Below, piece after piece: positions 19,532 to 30,259 of a DNA stretch of 64,000 nucleotides. The notes under the pieces are model-generated. The model saw only the letters and a list, made by a program, of their open reading frames with translations, had not been told where the DNA came from and did no database searches. The DNA is from Salinimonas iocasae (GTDB taxonomy: Bacteria > Pseudomonadota > Gammaproteobacteria > Enterobacterales > Alteromonadaceae): NCBI RefSeq assembly GCF_006228385.1, contig NZ_CP039852.1, forward strand, positions 2,000,001-2,064,000. The letters run 5' to 3'. Every line of letters starts with the position of its first letter. Within the stretch, counting starts at the first letter, position 1. The position numbers and the translations under genes were made by a program.

Positions 19532-19999
19532 TTACTTTTGCCAGTCGGCCAGCATCAGACGCAGATGCCGGCTTCTGGTAATCAACACCCCAAGTAAGGA
19601 CAAGCTGATTAGCTGCCCTGCAAGCAATGGCTGGAACTGCCAGTTCAGAGCCTCAAGCTGTCCACCTACAACTAACAATGATGCAATAATGCCAGTCCAC
19701 ATACTGGCAGGCATGTAATACCACCATCTGAGGCTGGTATTTTTCCATAGCCGCTCCCGGTTTCCCAGTAAAAGCGCCACAATAATAAATGGCACTGTAG
19801 CGATAAGTTTGGACCACAATAAGGCTTTTTCGGGGTAAAACATCTCCAGCAACTGGGATGTATGACGCCGGCTCGCTACGGCAAACAAAAAGATGACCCA
19901 GTCAGCGCTATTTAAGAGCAAAAACCAGTATAGCCAGCGAGGCGGTTTGATAATACCGGCTTCATCATAACAATGGATAGGAAGAGGCAGAACAGGCAT
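19532..19999 (-). CDS. DUF2919 family membrane protein (YfeZ-like)
   Basis: A 155-residue inner-membrane protein with about four hydrophobic helices. The opening PLPIHCYDEAGIIKPPRWLYW and the following NSADWVIFL region resemble the DUF2919/YfeZ family of unknown function. It is convergent with the upstream small gene, with only 4 bases between stops, and divergent from rimO. Confidence 0.75.
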   Translation of the reverse strand: MPVLPLPIHCYDEAGIIKPPRWLYWFLLLNSADWVIFLFAVASRRHTSQLLEMFYPEKALLWSKLIATVPFIIVALLLGNRERLWKNTSLRWWYYMPASMWTGIIASLLVVGGQLEALNWQFQPLLAGQLISLSLLGVLITRSRHLRLMLADWQK

Positions 20000-20171
20000 A
20001 AAAGCCCTTCAGATAAACAAAAGACGCAGTATGGTAACCAAAGCATCGGGAAATTCAACGCTATCGATACGCATAATCAGAGGACTTGCCAGAATTAAAT
20101 AGGTGAGCCCCTGCGACGCTTGATGATACAATAGATGTATAAAGCACCACAAAGACGCATTGTAGCAATAA

Positions 20172-21599
20172 ATGACAGTAGAAAAATTTTCCCCCAATCC
20201 CACTACCACGCTCAGCACACCTGTAAAAGTGCTGGAAGCAAATCAGAATAAGTCGGCCCGCCGCGCTGAACGCGCGCGAATAGGTTTTATTAGCCTGGGT
20301 TGTCCCAAAAACCTGGTAGATTCGGAAAGGATCCTTACGCAATTGCGAACAGAAGGATACGATGTTGTACCTACATTCAACGACGCTGATTTGGTAATCG
20401 TTAACACCTGCGGGTTTATTGATGCTGCGGTAGAAGAATCACTGGATACTATCGGGGAAGCACTGGCTGAAAATGGCAGGGTAATCGTAACAGGTTGTCT
20501 GGGTATAAAAGATGACGAAATACGTGAGGTTCATCCCAATGTACTTGCGGTAACCGGTCCTCATGCTTATGAGGAGGTCGTCAATCAGGTCCACGAACAT
20601 TTACCCAAGCCCGGTCACAATCCTTTTGCAGATTTAGTACCTGACCATGGTATTAAGCTTACTCCGCGTCACTATGCCTATCTGAAGATTTCTGAAGGCT
20701 GCAATCACAGGTGTACGTTCTGCATCATCCCTTCTATGCGCGGTAATCTGGTAAGTCGCCCGGTAGGGGAAATTCTTGATGAAGCAAAGCGGCTCAAAGC
20801 TGGCGGGGTGAATGAACTTCTGGTGATATCTCAGGATACCAGCGCGTACGGCGTTGACATGAAGCACCGAACTGGCTTCTGGAACGGGATGCCGGTTAAA
20901 ACACACCTGCAGCAGCTGAGTGAAAAACTGGGTGAACTGGATATGTGGATTCGCCTGCACTATGTCTATCCTTACCCTCATGTCGACGATCTTATTCCGC
21001 TGATGAACGAAGGCCGCATCCTGCCTTACCTGGATATACCTTTACAGCATGCAAGCAAAAGAATACTTAAACTGATGAAGCGTCCGGGCAGCGCAGATCG
21101 TACTCTGGAACGAATTAAAAAATGGCGGGAAATCTGTCCTGAACTTATCATTCGCTCCACGTTCATTGTCGGCTTTCCCGGCGAAACAGAAGAGGAATTT
21201 GAGGAGCTGCTCACCTTCATACAGGAAGCACAGCTGGACCGAGTTGGCTGCTTTATGTACTCTCCGGTGGAGGGCGCGGTAGCTAACGACTTACCCGGCC
21301 CTGTTCCAGAAGCAGTGAAACAGGCTCGGCATGCCCGGTTTATGGAAATACAGGGGCAAATCAGCGCGCAGCGCTTGCAACAACGTATTGGTAAAGAGTA
21401 TCAAATTGTAATCGACAGTGTAGACAGCGAAGGCGCGGTAGGTCGCACCTATGCTGATGCACCGGAGGTTGATGGTGTTGTCCATCTAAACGGCGTTTAT
21501 GATGTCAAACCGGGTGACAGGTTATGGGCAGAAATTATTCATGCTGATGAACATGATATATGGGCAGTACCGGCAGATGATGAAGCTCAGGAAGCGTAA
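20172..21599 (+). CDS. rimO: Ribosomal protein S12 methylthiotransferase
   Basis: Radical-SAM enzyme that adds a methylthio group to the conserved aspartate of ribosomal protein S12. The N-terminal MTTase domain shows [15 protein letters not shown] with C44 and further cluster cysteines in NTCGF and TGCLG. The radical-SAM motif is [11 protein letters not shown], and a TRAM domain closes the protein. At 475 residues it carries an N-terminal extension of about 30 residues relative to E. coli RimO (441). No later methionine fits the family start, so the extension is probably real. Confidence 0.96.
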   Translation: MTVEKFSPNPTTTLSTPVKVLEANQNKSARRAERARIGFISLGCPKNLVDSERILTQLRTEGYDVVPTFNDADLVIVNTCGFIDAAVEESLDTIGEALAENGRVIVTGCLGIKDDEIREVHPNVLAVTGPHAYEEVVNQVHEHLPKPGHNPFADLVPDHGIKLTPRHYAYLKISEGCNHRCTFCIIPSMRGNLVSRPVGEILDEAKRLKAGGVNELLVISQDTSAYGVDMKHRTGFWNGMPVKTHLQQLSEKLGELDMWIRLHYVYPYPHVDDLIPLMNEGRILPYLDIPLQHASKRILKLMKRPGSADRTLERIKKWREICPELIIRSTFIVGFPGETEEEFEELLTFIQEAQLDRVGCFMYSPVEGAVANDLPGPVPEAVKQARHARFMEIQGQISAQRLQQRIGKEYQIVIDSVDSEGAVGRTYADAPEVDGVVHLNGVYDVKPGDRLWAEIIHADEHDIWAVPADDEAQEA

Positions 21600-21628
21600 T
21601 CATCACCAGGGCGGCCCTTCTGCCCTGG

Positions 21629-22627
21629 CTAATTCATATTTTTGAATTTGCTTACCACAGCGCTGGTACCCTCGGCACCAGCGTCTGTTGCGCCACCGAT
21701 TAGCCATACCTGATCATTGACAACAACAGCCCCCAACCCATGCCTTGGGATGGGCATGGTAGAAACCTGCTCCCATTTCTTGCGTGAAATATCGTACTGC
21801 CAAACGTGTGTGAATACATCACCGCCGTCAACAAAGTGTTCACCACCAAATACGTAAATGCTGTGCCGATAAGCCACACAGGCCAGGCCAGCCTGCTTTT
21901 TAGGTAGTGGCTTAAGTGTTTGCCATTGTGCGGTAGAAGGGTCATACATTTCGTGCGTATCCAAATTTCCTGCATCTACCTGCCTACCCCCTATCACATG
22001 TATTTTCCCGTCATATTCAACAGCGCAGGCACTGTTTCTCGGCGTCGGTAACGGCGTAGCGGTTTTCCACACCCCGGCTTCGCTATCATATATCCCGTGC
22101 CAGTCAGTATCTTCATGGTCGTGCCAGCGACCATTCGCACGGCCTTTAACTGACCGTCCGCCGATAAGGTGAATCTTATCATTCAACACAACGGAAACAG
22201 TTTCAGACAGCGTTACCGGCATAGGACTCTTCTGTTCCCATTTGCCCGAGTTTTTATCAAAACGTAAAATCGAGTCGGTATTTACCCACTGTCCGTCTCC
22301 TGCGGTAATGAAGCCGCCGAACGACCAGAGTGCATTCTCTTGCGCCACCAGCATCGCGTGATGACGAGGCTCGGGAAGCTTTGTCAGTGAATGCCAGGAC
22401 TGACCAGACGAGTCAAGTTGATATACCGTATCTCTTACTACAATGCCCTGTTCACTTTCTGCCAGACCACCAGCGACATAGACACTATTGTCAAAGACTG
22501 CCGGATATATTTCCTGAGTGGGTTCGGGTAATGCCGGCCCCGCAGACCAGTAGTAGTCCGGCGCACTGCTGACAGGACCGCTTAATAATGCAACGCAACA
22601 AAGTAATGGAAATGGCAGCTTTACCAT
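21629..22627 (-). CDS. Secreted kelch-repeat protein
   Basis: A 332-residue protein with a signal peptide (cleavage likely after SGPVSSA) and about six kelch repeats, each with GG and a spaced Y/W pair (for example LIGGRSVKG, VIGGRQVDAG, VFGGEHFVDGG). It should form a periplasmic beta-propeller. The closest named relatives are NanM-type N-acetylneuraminate epimerases, but the catalytic residues were not checked and no sialic acid gene is nearby, so the function is open. The start overlaps the stop of the SDR gene by 7 bases (ATGGTAA), so the two are translated together. Confidence 0.85.
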   Translation of the reverse strand: MVKLPFPLLCCVALLSGPVSSAPDYYWSAGPALPEPTQEIYPAVFDNSVYVAGGLAESEQGIVVRDTVYQLDSSGQSWHSLTKLPEPRHHAMLVAQENALWSFGGFITAGDGQWVNTDSILRFDKNSGKWEQKSPMPVTLSETVSVVLNDKIHLIGGRSVKGRANGRWHDHEDTDWHGIYDSEAGVWKTATPLPTPRNSACAVEYDGKIHVIGGRQVDAGNLDTHEMYDPSTAQWQTLKPLPKKQAGLACVAYRHSIYVFGGEHFVDGGDVFTHVWQYDISRKKWEQVSTMPIPRHGLGAVVVNDQVWLIGGATDAGAEGTSAVVSKFKNMN

Positions 22628-23280
22628 GGCAAATTATCCCCGTTTGCGTGGTAAAAACTTCCGGTATTCTCCAGATTCAATTCGTCCAGGCGCTTCAACA
22701 GCCCTTTCGCTGCCGTGTCCGCATCGACGTTACCGGCATTATTCACCATTTCAGTTTGTACAAACCCGGGGTGTAACAACGCTACCGGAATACCCTGATC
22801 TTTTAAATCTATTGCCATGGAAACGCCGGCGGCATTTAGTGCAGCTTTAGACATACGATAGCCATAATAACCACCTGAACCATTATCGCCCATCGAACCC
22901 ATGCGACTGGTAACAAAACCTATTTTGCTGCCTTGCGACAGGTTTTTTAATAAACATTGCGTTACCAGTAGCGGCCCCAACGCATTTACTCTGAACTGAT
23001 AATCAATGGTAGCCGGATCCCAGTCTTCTATAGACTCTTTCCCCAACACGCCGGCATTGTTAATCAGCAGGTCAATGGCTACGCCCTCTAACGGTGCAAG
23101 ATTCTGAGCAAGCGTCTCAGGATGAGATAAATCCACGCCACTAATAATTCTTGCGTTGAGACTGTTAAGCTCGTCACTACTGTTTCGACACAATGCATAA
23201 ACGGTATCACCACGTGAAATGCATGCTTTGGTGAGAGCGAGGCCGATTCCACGATTAGCACCGGTAATCACAACATTCAT
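22621..23280 (-). CDS. Short-chain dehydrogenase/reductase
   Basis: A 219-residue NAD(P)-dependent oxidoreductase of the classical SDR family. The cofactor motif TGANRGIG lies near residue 6, NNAGVLG near 93, and the catalytic Tyr-Lys pair is in YGYRMSK. The substrate is unknown; it resembles CsgA-like SDRs. It lies 13 bases after kdsB and overlaps the kelch gene, so it may be at the tail of the lipid A operon, although a functional link is not evident. Confidence 0.9.
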   Translation of the reverse strand: MNVVITGANRGIGLALTKACISRGDTVYALCRNSSDELNSLNARIISGVDLSHPETLAQNLAPLEGVAIDLLINNAGVLGKESIEDWDPATIDYQFRVNALGPLLVTQCLLKNLSQGSKIGFVTSRMGSMGDNGSGGYYGYRMSKAALNAAGVSMAIDLKDQGIPVALLHPGFVQTEMVNNAGNVDADTAAKGLLKRLDELNLENTGSFYHANGDNLPW

Positions 23281-23293
23281 AGCTATGTCTCCA

Positions 23294-24055
23294 CTAGTTG
23301 GTTGCCAGTGTGTTTAATAACGCTTTAAGATCTTCAGGCGTATCAATACCCACAGGCGGTGGCGCGCTCGCCACATCCACATGAATTTTATCTCCGTACC
23401 ACAGCGCTCTGAGCTGTTCCAGCGACTCAGTCTGCTCAAGCGCGGAAGGCGCATAACTGACATACTTTTTTATATACCGGGCGCTATAAGCATATAACCC
23501 AATATGACGAAAATATTCGGCAGGGTTTAACGGCTGACTGTTTTCCAGCATGGCAGCTCTGTCATAAGGAATGGCTGAGCGGGAAAAGTAAAGCGCCTCT
23601 CCATTTTTATTAACCACAACCTTCACCATATTCGGATTGCTGATCTCCGCTTCATCCATGAATGGCGTTGACAGCGTTGCCATTTCTACCTGTGAATTCT
23701 GTTCCAGATTCGTTGCCACCTGCCGAATATTTGTAGCGGGTACAAATGGTTCATCGCCCTGCACATTGACGATAACCGTGTCATCAGCAAGCCCCAGCGA
23801 CTCAACAACCTCTGCCAGGCGCTCAGTGCCGGAATTATGGTCATCCCTTGTCATACAGACTTCACATTGCGATGCTGCAGCTGTGGCAATGTCCTGGGAA
23901 TCAGTAGCCAGTATCACCCGCTCGGCACCTGCCTCAAAAGCACGATCGATAACATGTCTGACCATTGGCTTACCATTAATATCAACCAATGGCTTACCGG
24001 GAAATCTGCTGGAGCCATATCTGGCAGGTATAATCACTACGAAAGGCATGGTCAT
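23294..24055 (-). CDS. kdsB: 3-deoxy-manno-octulosonate cytidylyltransferase
   Basis: Activates KDO as CMP-KDO for attachment to lipid A in lipopolysaccharide synthesis. It has 253 residues, close to the usual 248. The nucleotide-binding N-terminus [15 protein letters not shown] and the VNVQGDEPF metal-site motif are intact. It sits 2 bases after ycaR in the order msbA-lpxK-ycaR-kdsB, the same order as in E. coli, so an LPS operon is clear. Confidence 0.97.
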   Translation of the reverse strand: MTMPFVVIIPARYGSSRFPGKPLVDINGKPMVRHVIDRAFEAGAERVILATDSQDIATAAASQCEVCMTRDDHNSGTERLAEVVESLGLADDTVIVNVQGDEPFVPATNIRQVATNLEQNSQVEMATLSTPFMDEAEISNPNMVKVVVNKNGEALYFSRSAIPYDRAAMLENSQPLNPAEYFRHIGLYAYSARYIKKYVSYAPSALEQTESLEQLRALWYGDKIHVDVASAPPPVGIDTPEDLKALLNTLATN

Positions 24056-24057
24056 TC

Positions 24058-24252
24058 CTACTGTTGTTGATCCAGCTCTTCACTGGTTAACTGAGTAGCT
24101 TCGCTTTCTATAAGTACGGGAATCCCCTCTTTAAGAGGGTAAGCAAGCCGGTCGTAACGGCAAAGCATCGTCGTCTTGTCCTTACCAAGAACGAGCTTGC
24201 CCTTACACACCGGACAAGCTAATACATCCAATAGCTTTATGTCGAACGTCAT
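24058..24252 (-). CDS. ycaR: Trm112/YcaR family protein
   Basis: A 64-residue protein of the Trm112 (UPF0434) family with [14 protein letters not shown] and [11 protein letters not shown]. As in E. coli YcaR only the first Cys pair is complete; the second side has a single cysteine ([10 protein letters not shown]). Its role in bacteria is not settled. It overlaps lpxK by 4 bases and lies just before kdsB, the conserved place for this gene. Confidence 0.93.
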   Translation of the reverse strand: MTFDIKLLDVLACPVCKGKLVLGKDKTTMLCRYDRLAYPLKEGIPVLIESEATQLTSEELDQQQ

Positions 24253-25274
24253 GATCTGGTTCCTTTTGAATGGTTAAGATGTGCAAGCTTTTTATCCAGT
24301 TGATGATAAAAAGTGTCGGGCAAAGTGGCAGAAACTTCAAGATACCAGCACTCATCGTGTCCGATATCTTTCACCTTTACCGCATCTTTTTCAGTCATAA
24401 TGACCGGGCCTGACGGAATATCTCTGGCCCGGAATTCATGATGATCGGAGAATGTATGAGTATGGTGGCAGTTAATGCCCATCTGTTCTAGTTGTGCAAA
24501 GAAGCGGGGAGGATTACCGATACCAGCAAGTGCTTCACACGTCGAGTAACGCTTAGCGAACGCTTCAGGCGTGTATTGTTTAGTGGGATCAGACACATTG
24601 ATAATATTGCCTGCGGAGAGTTTCATAGGATACTGGAATGCGCTGACACCTAACAGTTCCGCGGTTTTGTAGTTACTAACATTATGAATAATGCCATCAA
24701 CCGTATTCAGGCGCCATGTGCCCTCGCGCAGAGGCCCCATGGGTAGCAAATGACCGTTTCCGTAGCGGCGATCGTCCATCACTACGAACTCTATATCCCG
24801 TGAAAGTGCGTAGTGCTGTAGCCCATCATCGCAGATAATAATATCGCACAGGCATTCCTGTGCCAGGTAATCAGCGCCCCGCGGACGTTTTGGATCAATC
24901 ACCACAGGTACGCCGGTACGTTCGGCAATCAACTTAGGTTCGTCTCCCACCCGTGCAGCTACATCAGTGGTATCTACCCGATGGGGAAAGTGCTTTTGCT
25001 CACCACCGTAGCCGCGACTTAACACACCGGGCTGCCAGCCACGGGATTTCAGGTATTCCGCAAGCGCAACCACTACCGGTGTTTTTCCATTACCACCAAC
25101 ACTGATATTGCCGACAATAATAACCGCCGTTTCACGGGGCTTCTGGCTGGATACAAACCCCGCTTTATACAAGTAGCGTCTGATGGTGCTTAGTAGCCAG
25201 AATATTGCGGTAAACAAAGACAATACCCAGACCCATTTTGCTTTACCGTACCAGGCTTTCTCCAGTTTATTCAC
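24249..25274 (-). CDS. lpxK: Tetraacyldisaccharide 4'-kinase
   Basis: Phosphorylates the 4' position of the tetraacyldisaccharide lipid A precursor to give lipid IVA at the inner membrane. It has 341 residues. An N-terminal membrane helix (about 12-35) precedes the Walker A motif [13 protein letters not shown] near residue 55. VLSRGYGG and CDDGLQHY further match LpxK. It lies 9 bases after msbA and overlaps ycaR by 4 bases. Confidence 0.97.
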   Translation of the reverse strand: MNKLEKAWYGKAKWVWVLSLFTAIFWLLSTIRRYLYKAGFVSSQKPRETAVIIVGNISVGGNGKTPVVVALAEYLKSRGWQPGVLSRGYGGEQKHFPHRVDTTDVAARVGDEPKLIAERTGVPVVIDPKRPRGADYLAQECLCDIIICDDGLQHYALSRDIEFVVMDDRRYGNGHLLPMGPLREGTWRLNTVDGIIHNVSNYKTAELLGVSAFQYPMKLSAGNIINVSDPTKQYTPEAFAKRYSTCEALAGIGNPPRFFAQLEQMGINCHHTHTFSDHHEFRARDIPSGPVIMTEKDAVKVKDIGHDECWYLEVSATLPDTFYHQLDKKLAHLNHSKGTRS

Positions 25275-25283
25275 CAGCCATCC

Positions 25284-27041
25284 CTATTGATGCTCGCCGA
25301 ACTGAAGCGCGTGTAATTGCGAGTAAGGGCCATTATTCGACAGCAAGGCTTCATGTTTGCCCCGTTCTATAATTTTTCCCTGCTCGACCACCATTATCTG
25401 GTCTGCTTTTTCAATCGTTGAAAGCCGGTGAGCAACCACCAGACTCGTGCAGGATTTCTGTAAGGTCTCCAGAGCATCCTGAATCAGCCGTTCAGACTCT
25501 GTATCCAGGGCAGAGGTCGCCTCATCAAGGATCAAGATTGGGGCTTTAGCCAGAATAGCTCTGGCAATGGCTATACGCTGACGCTGTCCGCCGGATAACA
25601 TCAGACCATTTTCACCAATAACAGTGTCCAGACCGTCCGGCAGTTGCTCAACAAATTCTGTAACATGCGCCATTGCCGCGGCATCCTCGATTTCCTTGCG
25701 GCTGACATTCTGATTCGCACCATAGGCAATATTATTAGCGATGGAATCGTTAAACAGAACAACCTGCTGAGAAACCAGTGCAAATTGTTTACGTAGCGAT
25801 GTCAGGGCTATTTCTGACAACGGTATACCGTCAATTGTAATTGTGCCCTGCTGCGGTGAATAAAAACGGGTTAGTAATGATGAAATTGTCGACTTGCCGC
25901 TACCCGAGCGCCCGACTAAGGCAATTGTCTGACCTGGCTCCGCGCTGAACGATATATCAGTCAGAGCAGGGCTCGACTTGCTGGGATAGGTAAATGTGAC
26001 ATGATCAAATTTAATACTGCCGTGCGCACGCTCAAGACGTCTCTCGCCTGTGTCTTCTTCCTGCGCTTCGTCGAGTATTTCAAAAATGCTGGTACACGCT
26101 GCCATGCCCTTTTGGAACTCATTATTGACAGTGGTCAGTTGCTTTAGGGGTTTAAGTAACATAACCATATAAAAGACGACACTGACGAAGGTGCCTGCTG
26201 TCAGATCTTCCATCATGGATGGCAAGCTTGCCATATACAAGACAAATGCCAGTGCTATAGACGCGATCACCTGAATAGACGACACGCTTAGAATTTGCGT
26301 CACCTGCAATTTCATATTTTGCTGTCTATTATGGTTGTTCTTGCGCTCAAAGCGTGACTTTTCCACGTCCTGCCCACCGAACATAAGGATAACTTTATGT
26401 CCTTTTACCGCCTGTTCGACGGCTGCCGTGACGGTTCCCATAGATTGTTGAATATTGCGACTGACTTTGCGAAACCGTTTACTCACAATAGTAACGATAA
26501 CCGCAACAACTGGGCCGATAAGCAGAAAAATCAGGGAAAGTTGCCAGGAGTAGTAGAACATAACACCCAACAAGCCAATGACCAGAGCCCCCTCCCGAAC
26601 CAGTGTCAGAAATGCTTTACCGGCGGCATTGGCAACCTGCTCAGTATCATAGGTCACTTTACTGATTAGCGTACCGACTGCCTGGGTATCATGAAAGGCA
26701 ACGGGTAAATGCAGGTATTTTTCAAATAACTGCTGACGCATACGCATTACAACCTTCGCGCCAATCCATCCCAGTGTATACGTACCCATAAAGTTGAATA
26801 TGCCTCGCAGGATGAACAGGGGCACGATGGCATAGGCAGCTATCTTTAAAAACTCGCTGTCGTTGTTCGTCAGCGAGTCATCAATCAGTGTTTTTAAATG
26901 CGCAACAACATAGGTATCCAGCGCCGAGTAGCCAATCATCCCGATAATAGCCACTGAGAACTCTAATTTATAATCTTTGAGATAGCGTAAAAACCGTCTT
27001 ACCTGGCCTTTGGAATAATCCATCTGTTGCATGTATTTCAT
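25284..27041 (-). CDS. msbA: Lipid A ABC transporter, ATPase/permease
   Basis: Homodimeric exporter that flips lipid A-core across the inner membrane. It has 585 residues (E. coli 582) with six membrane helices in the first 320 residues. The ATPase domain has Walker A GRSGSGKST, signature LSGGQRQRIAIARA, Walker B ILILDEATSALD and a switch histidine in VVAHRLST. It heads the msbA-lpxK-ycaR-kdsB group. Three in-frame methionines lie at the very start, so the exact first residue is uncertain by a few codons. Confidence 0.97.
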   Translation of the reverse strand: MKYMQQMDYSKGQVRRFLRYLKDYKLEFSVAIIGMIGYSALDTYVVAHLKTLIDDSLTNNDSEFLKIAAYAIVPLFILRGIFNFMGTYTLGWIGAKVVMRMRQQLFEKYLHLPVAFHDTQAVGTLISKVTYDTEQVANAAGKAFLTLVREGALVIGLLGVMFYYSWQLSLIFLLIGPVVAVIVTIVSKRFRKVSRNIQQSMGTVTAAVEQAVKGHKVILMFGGQDVEKSRFERKNNHNRQQNMKLQVTQILSVSSIQVIASIALAFVLYMASLPSMMEDLTAGTFVSVVFYMVMLLKPLKQLTTVNNEFQKGMAACTSIFEILDEAQEEDTGERRLERAHGSIKFDHVTFTYPSKSSPALTDISFSAEPGQTIALVGRSGSGKSTISSLLTRFYSPQQGTITIDGIPLSEIALTSLRKQFALVSQQVVLFNDSIANNIAYGANQNVSRKEIEDAAAMAHVTEFVEQLPDGLDTVIGENGLMLSGGQRQRIAIARAILAKAPILILDEATSALDTESERLIQDALETLQKSCTSLVVAHRLSTIEKADQIMVVEQGKIIERGKHEALLSNNGPYSQLHALQFGEHQ

Positions 27042-27124
27042 TCACCACATTTAAAATCGTCGCTATTGTAACTGTTTAACACCAATTTCCATAGGCTGAT
27101 ATTCCCATCACAGTCGCAGCCGGG

Positions 27125-29455
27125 TTACTGACGGTGATACCACCTTCTCGCGGCGCTTTGTGAACGTCTGTGAACAGTTACATCATTCGGCGATAGTCTG
27201 AATCTCAGATACCCTGACTCTGCGGTTTTTATCTGGGTGGCTTTTAGCGTCGAAAATCGCTTCGTGACCGAAGCGTCTGGGAAGCCCCACCGGTTATCGA
27301 TTCCTTGTGTGTAAACAACCCACCGCGGCGATACCGTACGTATAAATGCATTACCGGATGATGTTCGACTACCGTGATGAGGGGCAATAAGAATATCAGC
27401 TTCTGGTAGCCGTTGACTGTACAGTAATTCATATTCTGCCCAGCGTTCGATATCTCCGGGAGCCAGAATGGTATGCACTTCGTCGCTTATCACCAGCACG
27501 CATGAGTAGTTATTTCCCTTTATCGCATTGCCTTTTTCAGGCCACAGCGACTTGATAGTGAGCCCCATAAAACGTAGTGAAAACCCGTGCTGACATTTAT
27601 CTGTTGGTGTAATAACAGAAGGTGGGTCGGTTATTTGTGCGATATCACTCAACCAGGGCATACCCCCTGCATGATCGTTGTCATGATGACTGATAAAAAC
27701 ATAGCGAATCGACTCAATGCCGAGTGCCGTCAGTGCTGGCGCCACCTGATTTTTTAATACACTATTGCCCGAGAAAGCAGGGCCGGTATCAATAAGTACC
27801 GCATCGCTGTCTCTGGATACCATCAATGCCGTCCCCTGCCCCGCATCGAATACGTGCAGGTACCAGTACTCTGAGCTAAACGTCATTTTATCTGTTATTG
27901 CCGGCAGGACTAAACTACCAGCCAGGTACCATTTCCGCGGAAACGTAGGTAAAACGGCTATAACAATGCCGAGTAATATGCTGATAAGGCTAGTTGTTGA
28001 AAATGCGGGTGCGATTAACAGGGTATCCCGTGTCGATACTTCGATAAGAAACATTAGATGCCCTAGCCCTGCATCGAAATTATGAAGCAGCAGTGATGAG
28101 AAAACAGGCATTACATCCATCAGGGTAAGTCCTGTCAGGCCGACAGGTAGAAGCAGGGTAATTGCAGGAATGGCTAATAGGTTTATCAGAGGTGCAATAA
28201 ATGACTGCTCATCAAACCAAAGCAATGTTAACGGGCACAGGATAATGCTTAACATTAGTTGCAATTTTATCGCCCACCGTATTTTGTCGCTTAAAGTCAG
28301 CAGCACAGGCTTGTACCGCCAGCTAAGAAACCAAATAAGGATCACAGCCATGAGACTCAGGTAAAAACCACCGGAGAACAGTGAAAAGGGAAATAACACG
28401 CAGCACAAACCGATCATCAGCCAGACTCGCTGATTGATACAAATGTGTCTTGAAATACTTTGCTGCCATATAAATACCGCTACCAATAGCAGTGCTCTTA
28501 CAACGGGTAATTGCCAGTTGGCCAGTGCGGCATAGACCAGACATAGTAAAATAACAGCAACGGCTACCAGCGGCCGCATATTTCGCTGCTGCTTCCTTCC
28601 TGTTAGCAATTGCAAAACCGGAACTACCAGTCGGGTCAACAGAGTGACCCACAGCGCTACCAAACCCAGGTGCATGCCTGAAATACTAAATAAATGCGCC
28701 GTACCGCTATTTTTTAATAATTCCCAGTCAGCAGCCGTTAATGTATCCCGATTGCCCACAAGTAAAGATCGGGACCATTTCCCGTTTGGCAGGTCGTGGG
28801 TGTCGATAAGTTTTGTTATATTCTCATGTAACGTATTGATGCGGGGAGTGGCTGCTGTGGTAAGTGTCTTAATGCTACCCGTTCTCACTATCCGCTCAGA
28901 TAACAGCCACTTCATCCGATCCGGAGCGCCAGGATTACGCAGCCCGCTTGGCTTTTTCAGACGCGCAGACACTTGAACAGTCTGGCCTGACAACGGACAT
29001 GACTGGTTTTCAGTACGCCAGTAGAGCAAAACCTTCGGTTTTAATATTTTATCTGTGAATCGGGCAGTAACGGGCACCCCTTTCACCCGACACATATCAG
29101 GCCCTGTACTTTGACTTTCTGCCACCTGAAGCATAAACACTGAAATTTGACGATTATTATCCTCTGGCAGTTGCCAACACAGGTACCAATAACCTAAACT
29201 CGCCATCCATAAAGACCCGGCAATAAAACCAATAGCAAATGTATGGGCAGAATATGTACACCACCCTGGCAATCTATTTCTTGCTAACGGGGGTACAAAA
29301 GACAGATGCCGTCTCAGACCTTCGAATGAGTGGAACAAACAGGCAGCAAGTAATATAACTGTCAGTAATAACGGATGGGGTAAAACAGGCCAGACAACGG
29401 CTGATAAACAGGCAACAGAAAAGCCCGTCAGGGTCCAGGTAATCTTCTTTTGCAT
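27125..29455 (-). CDS. comEC: DNA internalization protein ComEC/Rec2
   Basis: Inner-membrane channel for single-stranded DNA uptake in natural transformation. From the ATG at 29455 it has 776 residues. It has an N-terminal region of several membrane helices, a central Competence domain with FSISGMHLGL, and a C-terminal metallo-beta-lactamase-like domain with VFDAGQGTA, ISHHDNDHAGG and IAPHHGSRTS. An open frame to 29602 exists but would run through the divergent DUF2062 gene, and MQKKITW is a typical start. It lies upstream of msbA on the same strand, as in many gammaproteobacteria. Confidence 0.95.
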   Translation of the reverse strand: MQKKITWTLTGFSVACLSAVVWPVLPHPLLLTVILLAACLFHSFEGLRRHLSFVPPLARNRLPGWCTYSAHTFAIGFIAGSLWMASLGYWYLCWQLPEDNNRQISVFMLQVAESQSTGPDMCRVKGVPVTARFTDKILKPKVLLYWRTENQSCPLSGQTVQVSARLKKPSGLRNPGAPDRMKWLLSERIVRTGSIKTLTTAATPRINTLHENITKLIDTHDLPNGKWSRSLLVGNRDTLTAADWELLKNSGTAHLFSISGMHLGLVALWVTLLTRLVVPVLQLLTGRKQQRNMRPLVAVAVILLCLVYAALANWQLPVVRALLLVAVFIWQQSISRHICINQRVWLMIGLCCVLFPFSLFSGGFYLSLMAVILIWFLSWRYKPVLLTLSDKIRWAIKLQLMLSIILCPLTLLWFDEQSFIAPLINLLAIPAITLLLPVGLTGLTLMDVMPVFSSLLLHNFDAGLGHLMFLIEVSTRDTLLIAPAFSTTSLISILLGIVIAVLPTFPRKWYLAGSLVLPAITDKMTFSSEYWYLHVFDAGQGTALMVSRDSDAVLIDTGPAFSGNSVLKNQVAPALTALGIESIRYVFISHHDNDHAGGMPWLSDIAQITDPPSVITPTDKCQHGFSLRFMGLTIKSLWPEKGNAIKGNNYSCVLVISDEVHTILAPGDIERWAEYELLYSQRLPEADILIAPHHGSRTSSGNAFIRTVSPRWVVYTQGIDNRWGFPDASVTKRFSTLKATQIKTAESGYLRFRLSPNDVTVHRRSQSAARRWYHRQ

Positions 29456-29494
29456 TTGTTTATCTGCTTTGTTCTTTTGGCCCTGATTCCAGAT

Positions 29495-30025
29495 ATGCCT
29501 AGAAAATTTATTAAACGATTTTTGCCTGACCACCAGAAAATAAAGCAAAACCGTGCGCTGAGTATGTTTGGCACACTGTTGCACGAGCCGAATCTCTGGC
29601 ATCTCAACCGCAAGTCTGCCAGTGGTGCGTTCGGTATTGGCTTGTTCTTTGCCTTTTGGCCGGTCCCTTTCCAGATGTGGCTATCGGCTGCGATGGCAAT
29701 CCCATTTCGCGCGAATCTGCCTTTATCTGTGGCCACCGTATGGATAACTAATCCATTTACGATGCCGCCGATATTCTACGCCGCCTACAAGGTGGGAACG
29801 ACTGTACTTGGGACCGAATCACGGCACTTTGAATTTCAATTTAACTGGCAGTGGGTTGTCGAAAGTATCACGACAATTGGCCCCGCGTTCCTGGTTGGCT
29901 GCGCGATTTGTTCTGTCGTTGCAGGACTAGTGGGTTACTTCGGGTTGAACTGTGTATGGCGTTTCTCGGTTAAAAAAGCCTGGGATGCGCGTAAAGCTGC
30001 AAGAGAAAACAACGCCGCCGGGTGA
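29495..30025 (+). CDS. DUF2062 family membrane protein
   Basis: A 176-residue inner-membrane protein of the DUF2062 family, started at the ATG at 29495 (MPRKFIKRFLPDHQ). Family features include the amphipathic N-terminus, FFAFWPVPFQM and VWITNPFTMPPIFY followed by two membrane helices. The function is unknown; in gammaproteobacteria it is commonly beside comEC as here. It is divergent from comEC with only 39 bases between starts, so the two promoters must overlap the genes or lie within them. Confidence 0.88.
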   Translation: MPRKFIKRFLPDHQKIKQNRALSMFGTLLHEPNLWHLNRKSASGAFGIGLFFAFWPVPFQMWLSAAMAIPFRANLPLSVATVWITNPFTMPPIFYAAYKVGTTVLGTESRHFEFQFNWQWVVESITTIGPAFLVGCAICSVVAGLVGYFGLNCVWRFSVKKAWDARKAARENNAAG

Positions 30026-30034
30026 GCGTTGCTA

Positions 30035-30259
30035 TTACACTCGAGTATCGTGATAATGGAACACATCTTCTACAGGTTTGCCGAACACCCGGGCGATTTT
30101 GAACGCAACTTCCAGCGATGGGAAATACTTGCCTTTCTCAATTGCCATAATTGTTTGACGGGTCACCCCCACTTGCTCAGCTAATGATTGCTGAGTCATT
30201 TCACCGGCCATGAAGCGCAGTGTTCTAATGTTATTAGATATCTGAAAGGTACTTTTCAT
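30035..30259 (-). CDS. XRE-family transcriptional regulator
   Basis: A 74-residue DNA-binding protein consisting almost only of a helix-turn-helix: QQSLAEQVGVTRQTIMAIEKGK marks helices 2 and 3 of the Cro/C1 fold (short form: LAEQVGVTRQTI). It resembles the small YozG-like regulators that sit with a membrane protein gene. Its start overlaps the stop of the membrane protein gene by one base (TAATG), so the two are made together. Confidence 0.9.
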   Translation of the reverse strand: MKSTFQISNNIRTLRFMAGEMTQQSLAEQVGVTRQTIMAIEKGKYFPSLEVAFKIARVFGKPVEDVFHYHDTRV